Origin: Deltaproteobacteria bacterium
GTDB lineage: Bacteria; Desulfobacterota; DSM-4660; Desulfatiglandales; B25-G16
Length of the DNA stretch: 26,580 nt
Direction: 5' to 3'
Assembly: GCA_019308645.1 (NCBI GenBank)
Contig: JAFDHR010000007.1
Span: forward strand, 1 to 26,580
Shown here: positions 22,880 through 26,580 of the stretch, in pieces
Numbering within the stretch: the stretch's first letter is position 1
Layout of the letters: every line of letters starts with the position of its first letter
Position numbers and translations under genes: made by a program
Notes under the pieces: generated by a model
Seen by the model: only the letters and a program-made list of their open reading frames with translations
Told to the model about the DNA's origin: nothing
Databases searched by the model: none

Positions 22880-24790
22880 ATGTGCGGAATTTGTGGAAAA
22901 TTGTCGACAAATGGTAAACGGATTGAGGAAGCTCTGATTCGCAGAATGGCTTCTGTTCTTTCCCATCGCGGGCCGGATGACGATGGGGTCTATCTAAATC
23001 ACCTGCCGGATTTAAGCATAGGCCTGGGACACAGGAGGCTCAGTATTATTGATTTATCAAGTGCCGGCCGTCAGCCGATGTCTAATGAGGACAAGACTGT
23101 ATGGATGGTGTTTAACGGGGAGATTTATAATTTCCAGTCCTTGAGAGCAGAACTTGAAGGTAAAGGGCATCAGTTCAGTTCACAAACGGATTGTGAGGTT
23201 GTCATCCATCTTTATGAAGAAGAAGGGATTGAGGGGGTAAAAAACCTTGCCGGCATGTTTGCCTTTGCAATATGGGACAATAAATCTCAGACACTTTTCC
23301 TTTGCAGAGATCGTCTGGGTATCAAGCCTCTCGTTTACCACCAGGGTAGAAATTCTCTGGTTTTTGCCTCGGAGATAAAGGGGATACTGCAAGATCCGGA
23401 TGTGTCAAGGAAGATTGACTGGAATGCTCTTGGTCTCTACCTGACTTTTAACTTTATTCCGGCACCTTATACCATATTTGAGGGCGTAAAAAAGCTAAAA
23501 CCAGGACATATCCTGATTTTCCGGAAAGGAAAAATAGAGGAAAAGGAATACTGGAATATAGCTAATCGCAGTGCCGGAGCCGTCCAAAAAGATTTCGCCA
23601 CCCAGAAAGATGAGTTGTTTAAGCTCCTGGAAGGTGCTGTCAAAATGCGGATGATTGCCGATGTTCCTCTGGGCGCCTTTTTGAGCGGCGGGATTGATTC
23701 AAGCATTATTGTTGGGCTCATGGCCAGAAATTCCAGCCTGCCGGTAAAGACATATTCGATAGGTTATAAAGATATGCCGATGTTTGATGAGACTGAATAT
23801 GCCAGGGAAGTAGCCGTCCTTAATGGTACGGAGCACCACGAATTTAAACTCAGTTCTCAGGATGTTATTGATGCTATTCCTGATGTTCTTAATTCATTTG
23901 ATGAACCGTTTGCCGATTCTTCTGCTATTCCCACCTTTGTTGTATCAAGGGAAACGAGTAAAGATGTAAAGGTTTCACTTTCCGGTGATGGTGGGGATGA
24001 ATTATTTGCCGGTTACAGGATGTATTTGGGGGAGGGTATATATTCAAGATATCATAAAATTCCTTCAATCATGCGGAATAAGTTTATAGAGCCTGCCTTT
24101 CTTTCTCTTTTCGATTCGCGTGATAATAAGATTCCTGAGTATGTAAGAAGGGCAAAAAAGTTTTTAAAAGGGGCGCGAGAGGAAAGCTTTGAAAAGCGTT
24201 TTTTTGCGTGGAATGAAATATTTTCCAGGGGGCTCAGAGAGAACATTTTTACGGGGATTGGAGAGGTAGCTCATGATTTAGGTGAGAGGCTATTAGCGGA
24301 GAGACTGAATGAAATAGATAATGATAAAATAAATCGTATGCTCTATGCGGATATGAAAGAATCGCTTCCGGGGGATATGTTAAAAAAAGTAGATGCTATG
24401 AGTATGCTCAATTCCCTGGAAGTCAGAGTTCCTTTTCTGGATCACGGGGTATGTGAAATGGCCTTTTCCCTCAGTGGTCATTGGAAAATAAAAAAAGGAA
24501 AGGGAAAATACATTCTAATAGAAACTTTTAAGGATATCCTCCCCCGGTCTCTATACAAAAGACCAAAATGGGGTTTTGAAATGCCGATTGGCAAGTGGTT
24601 GAGGTCTGATCTGCAATATTTAATCAATGAATATTTGTCAAGGGAAGTCATTGTTAAACAGGGGATTTTCAATCACGATGTAGTTGAAGAATTAGTTGAC
24701 AGACTTATTTCAAATCGTTCGGATACATCCTGGCAAATCTGGAATTTGATAGTCTTTCAGGTCTGGTATTCCAATTATATGGAAGGATAG
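22880..24790 (+). CDS. asnB: Second asparagine synthetase B-type amidotransferase
   Basis: A 636-residue AsnB-family enzyme: nucleophile Cys2 in MCGICGKL, HRGPDDDGVYL, RRLSIIDLS, NGEIYNF, RDRLGIKPLVYH, pyrophosphate loop SGGIDS at residues 269-274, GDGGDELFAGY and C-terminal RPKWGFEMPIGKWLR. All key parts are intact. It is similar in plan to the 10654 protein but clearly diverged, so the two probably serve different acceptors or came with different modules. AsnB homologues next to GT4 and deacetylase-fold genes are familiar from exopolysaccharide loci, where they amidate sugar acids. The ribosome site is poor, perhaps because the element at 22428 displaced the original leader. Confidence 0.93.
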   Translation: MCGICGKLSTNGKRIEEALIRRMASVLSHRGPDDDGVYLNHLPDLSIGLGHRRLSIIDLSSAGRQPMSNEDKTVWMVFNGEIYNFQSLRAELEGKGHQFSSQTDCEVVIHLYEEEGIEGVKNLAGMFAFAIWDNKSQTLFLCRDRLGIKPLVYHQGRNSLVFASEIKGILQDPDVSRKIDWNALGLYLTFNFIPAPYTIFEGVKKLKPGHILIFRKGKIEEKEYWNIANRSAGAVQKDFATQKDELFKLLEGAVKMRMIADVPLGAFLSGGIDSSIIVGLMARNSSLPVKTYSIGYKDMPMFDETEYAREVAVLNGTEHHEFKLSSQDVIDAIPDVLNSFDEPFADSSAIPTFVVSRETSKDVKVSLSGDGGDELFAGYRMYLGEGIYSRYHKIPSIMRNKFIEPAFLSLFDSRDNKIPEYVRRAKKFLKGAREESFEKRFFAWNEIFSRGLRENIFTGIGEVAHDLGERLLAERLNEIDNDKINRMLYADMKESLPGDMLKKVDAMSMLNSLEVRVPFLDHGVCEMAFSLSGHWKIKKGKGKYILIETFKDILPRSLYKRPKWGFEMPIGKWLRSDLQYLINEYLSREVIVKQGIFNHDVVEELVDRLISNRSDTSWQIWNLIVFQVWYSNYMEG

Positions 24791-24795
24791 GGGCG

Positions 24796-25989
24796 TTGGG
24801 AAAGGTTAAGGTCATACATATCATTACCCGATTTGACAAAGGTGGATCTGCCGAAAATACCTTTTTGACTATCAGATACCTGGATAAAAAAAGGTATGGG
24901 GTTATTTTAGCAAGGGGGCTTTCTAAGGAATCTGATTTGGGAGCACAAGAAGCTCAAGCTGTGGAAAATAACTTAGCCGAAGCGAAAAGGAATGGGGTGA
25001 GGATAGTAACAATTCCCGAATTAGTTAGAAGAATTCACCCATTGTATGATTTAAAGGCCTTCGTGATTTTAATAAAAATCTTCCGGGAGGAGTGCCCCCA
25101 CATTGTCCATACCCATACATCCAAGGCAGGCCTTTTGGGCAGGTGGGCGGCCTTTTTTGCTCGAATCCCTATCATTGTTCATACACCGCACGGTCACGTA
25201 TTCTGGGGATATTTTAGCAGGTGGAAAACATTGGTCTTTGTCTTTTTGGAAAGATTGACGGCACATATAACCGATAAGATTATTACCTTGACTGAGCAAG
25301 AGAAGAGAGATCATTTAAGATACAATATAGCTTCAGAAGATAAGTTTTTACATGTTCACAGTGGGGTCGATCTGAATAAATTTTTCAATGTATCAGCGGA
25401 TCCTCCTGAAATGAAAAAAAATTTAGCGGTACCTGATAATGTTTTGGTGGTGGGAACTACAGGTAGGCTTACATCTGTAAAGGGACACCGATACTTGATT
25501 GAGGCGGCAAAAGAGATTGTGGCCATCAAACCCGATATAAATTTTCTCTTTTTAGGTGATGGTGAACTTCAGGAGGAGCTTGAAAAGATGGCCTCTGAAT
25601 TAAATATTAGAGAAAATGTAGTGTTTTTGGGTTGGCGCCCAGATGTGGCTGAAGTAATGTCGATGTTTGATATATTTGTGCTTCCATCACTTAATGAGGG
25701 GATGGGAAGGGTTCTCGTTGAGGCTATGGCCCTTGCAAAACCTATTGTTGCCAGCAATATTGGCGGAATCCCCGATCTGATTATGCAAGGTAAAAATGGG
25801 CTGCTTGTCCCGGTGGCTGATCCCCAGGCTCTGGCAAGTGGGATTGAATTTCTGATGACCAATCCGAAAAAGAGGGGAGAGATGGGAAGTGCAGGAAAGA
25901 AAATAGCCGCAGATTATGGTGTTGATTCCATGATGCAAAAGATAGATCAATTATACCTTGAATTGTTAAAGAAGAAAAACGTTCTTTAA
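24796..25989 (+). CDS. GT4 glycosyltransferase
   Basis: A 397-residue GT4 enzyme: VKVIHIITRFDKGGSAENTF, HIVHTHTSKAGLLGRWAA and VHTPHGHVFWGYF (acceptor side), linker VHSGVDLNKFF, donor half GTTGRLTSVKGHRYLIEAA, LFLGDGELQEELEKMA, and the E-x7-E element SLNEGMGRVLVEAMALAKPIVASNIGG, with LVPVADPQALASGI near the end. The start is TTG at 24796, behind AAGGATAGGGG and five bases after asnB; the first ATG lies too far inside. It is coupled to asnB and to the PHP-like gene nine bases downstream. Confidence 0.92.
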   Translation: MGKVKVIHIITRFDKGGSAENTFLTIRYLDKKRYGVILARGLSKESDLGAQEAQAVENNLAEAKRNGVRIVTIPELVRRIHPLYDLKAFVILIKIFREECPHIVHTHTSKAGLLGRWAAFFARIPIIVHTPHGHVFWGYFSRWKTLVFVFLERLTAHITDKIITLTEQEKRDHLRYNIASEDKFLHVHSGVDLNKFFNVSADPPEMKKNLAVPDNVLVVGTTGRLTSVKGHRYLIEAAKEIVAIKPDINFLFLGDGELQEELEKMASELNIRENVVFLGWRPDVAEVMSMFDIFVLPSLNEGMGRVLVEAMALAKPIVASNIGGIPDLIMQGKNGLLVPVADPQALASGIEFLMTNPKKRGEMGSAGKKIAADYGVDSMMQKIDQLYLELLKKKNVL

Positions 25990-25998
25990 GGTGAGTTG

Positions 25999-26580
25999 AT
26001 GGGTTCACATGGGTTTATTAAAAGCATAGCTTTTTTAGTAATCTTTGCCACGATCTTTTTTGCCTTCAGGATAACAGAATCTCTTTGCGCTGATTATCTG
26101 CAGGTTGCCGGTTTGATTGACCTTCGCACAACCTTCAGTGACGGGGCTTACGATCTGGAATCTCTTGTGCGGTTAGCAAAGAAGAGGGGATTTAGTGTCC
26201 TGTTTATCAATGACCATGACCGGATGGCTATGGAATATGGCCTTTCCCCTTTCAGAAATATCTTGAGGAGAAGGGTTGAACTAAATTCAATTAATAAAGG
26301 AGGGGCAGAAAATTATCTGAATGGAATCAGGAAAGTGGAAGAAAAATATCCTGATATGATCATAATACCAGGATCAGAGACAGCCCCTTTTTATTACTGG
26401 ACGGGAAACCCTTTCAAGAAAAATCTCACTGCCCATAACCATGAAAGACGGATTTTAACAATTGGGCTGGAAAATGCAGAGGATTATCGGGATCTCCCAA
26501 TAATTCACAATGGTTTTTCAACCAGATTCATAGCCACTTTCCTTCCTGGTGCTTTTATCTTTTTTGTTTCTTTTATCCTT
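25999..26580 (+). CDS. PHP-domain-like exported or membrane protein, 3' partial
   Basis: The ATG at 25999 follows AAGGTGAG; 194 codons are visible and the frame runs off the window. Residues 8-27 (IKSIAFLVIFATIFFAF) form a signal peptide or membrane anchor. Next comes a PHP-like stretch: LIDLRTTFSDGAYDLESLVRLAKKRGFSVLFINDHD, then IPGSETAPFYYW and LTAHNH. PHP phosphoesterases normally begin DLHxHTxxSDG; here the HxH is absent (DLRTTFSDG) while the DHD and Glu positions are kept. A second hydrophobic stretch (FIATFLPGAFIFFVSFIL) begins at the window end, so a polytopic or hairpin membrane protein is likely. Such proteins occur in exopolysaccharide loci with unknown function. Metal chemistry is doubtful here. 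Confidence 0.7.
   Translation, partial: MGSHGFIKSIAFLVIFATIFFAFRITESLCADYLQVAGLIDLRTTFSDGAYDLESLVRLAKKRGFSVLFINDHDRMAMEYGLSPFRNILRRRVELNSINKGGAENYLNGIRKVEEKYPDMIIIPGSETAPFYYWTGNPFKKNLTAHNHERRILTIGLENAEDYRDLPIIHNGFSTRFIATFLPGAFIFFVSFIL

Overview
The window looks like a stretch of bacterial chromosome from an environmental, probably Gram-negative, lineage. My best guess is a Desulfobacterota-like or similar metagenomic genome. That rests on gene style (SD-led, tightly coupled operons, glycan clusters mixed with toxin-antitoxin and DUF4143-type ATPase genes) and on many small palindromic repeats remembered from such genomes; there is no rRNA, tRNA or other decisive marker. Base composition is uneven: the first gene is G+C-rich (one 60-base line is 41/60), while 1622-4051 is very A+T-rich (lines with 12/60 and 18/60 G+C).

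Layout. (1) 2-1236: a ParB-HTH/N6-N4 DNA methyltransferase gene, cut at its 5' end by the window edge and carrying three short repeat insertions, the last of which shifts its 3' end out of frame. (2) 1264-1588: fossils of a second methyltransferase 3' end and of a glycosyltransferase. (3) 1622-4051: two A+T-rich GT-B glycosyltransferases, followed by a 400-base element bounded by two matching hairpins (IS200/IS605-like ends, no transposase). (4) 4494-13678: a tightly packed operon, nearly every junction overlapping or under 20 bases: methyltransferase, GT4, zinc-ribbon methyltransferase, pseudokinase-like protein, degenerate methyltransferase, APH-fold kinase, AsnB amidotransferase, GT4. (5) 13679-20338: a decayed accessory zone with four broken copies of one zinc-ribbon methyltransferase gene, a GT4 fossil, palindromic elements, a RelE/ParE-type TA pair on the minus strand, two unrelated AAA/STAND-type ATPases each with its own promoter, and a VapBC pair with a promoter-operator. 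(6) 20420-26580: a second glycan operon: GT4, NodB-fold protein lacking its metal ligands, a 334-base inverted-repeat element, a second AsnB, GT4, and the start of a secreted or membrane PHP-like protein that runs off the window.

Functionally this is the glycosyltransferase/modification part of a surface polysaccharide locus (O-antigen, capsule or exopolysaccharide). Six intact glycosyltransferases would build the repeat unit; methyltransferases, a kinase and two amidotransferases would decorate it. No flippase, polymerase, ABC exporter, initiating sugar-phosphate transferase or nucleotide-sugar gene is visible, so the locus must continue outside.

The most interesting signal is at 6692-10636. 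Two paralogous pairs are interleaved: methyltransferase (motifs intact), kinase-like (catalytic Asp residues changed to Asn), methyltransferase-like (SAM motifs lost), kinase-like (Asp residues intact). This suggests a multi-subunit glycan methyl/phospho-modification complex with one live and one dead partner of each enzyme. A second catalytically dead enzyme (NodB fold, 21640-22431) and a PHP protein lacking its HxH motif (25999 onward) strengthen the impression that inactive enzyme folds recur in this locus.
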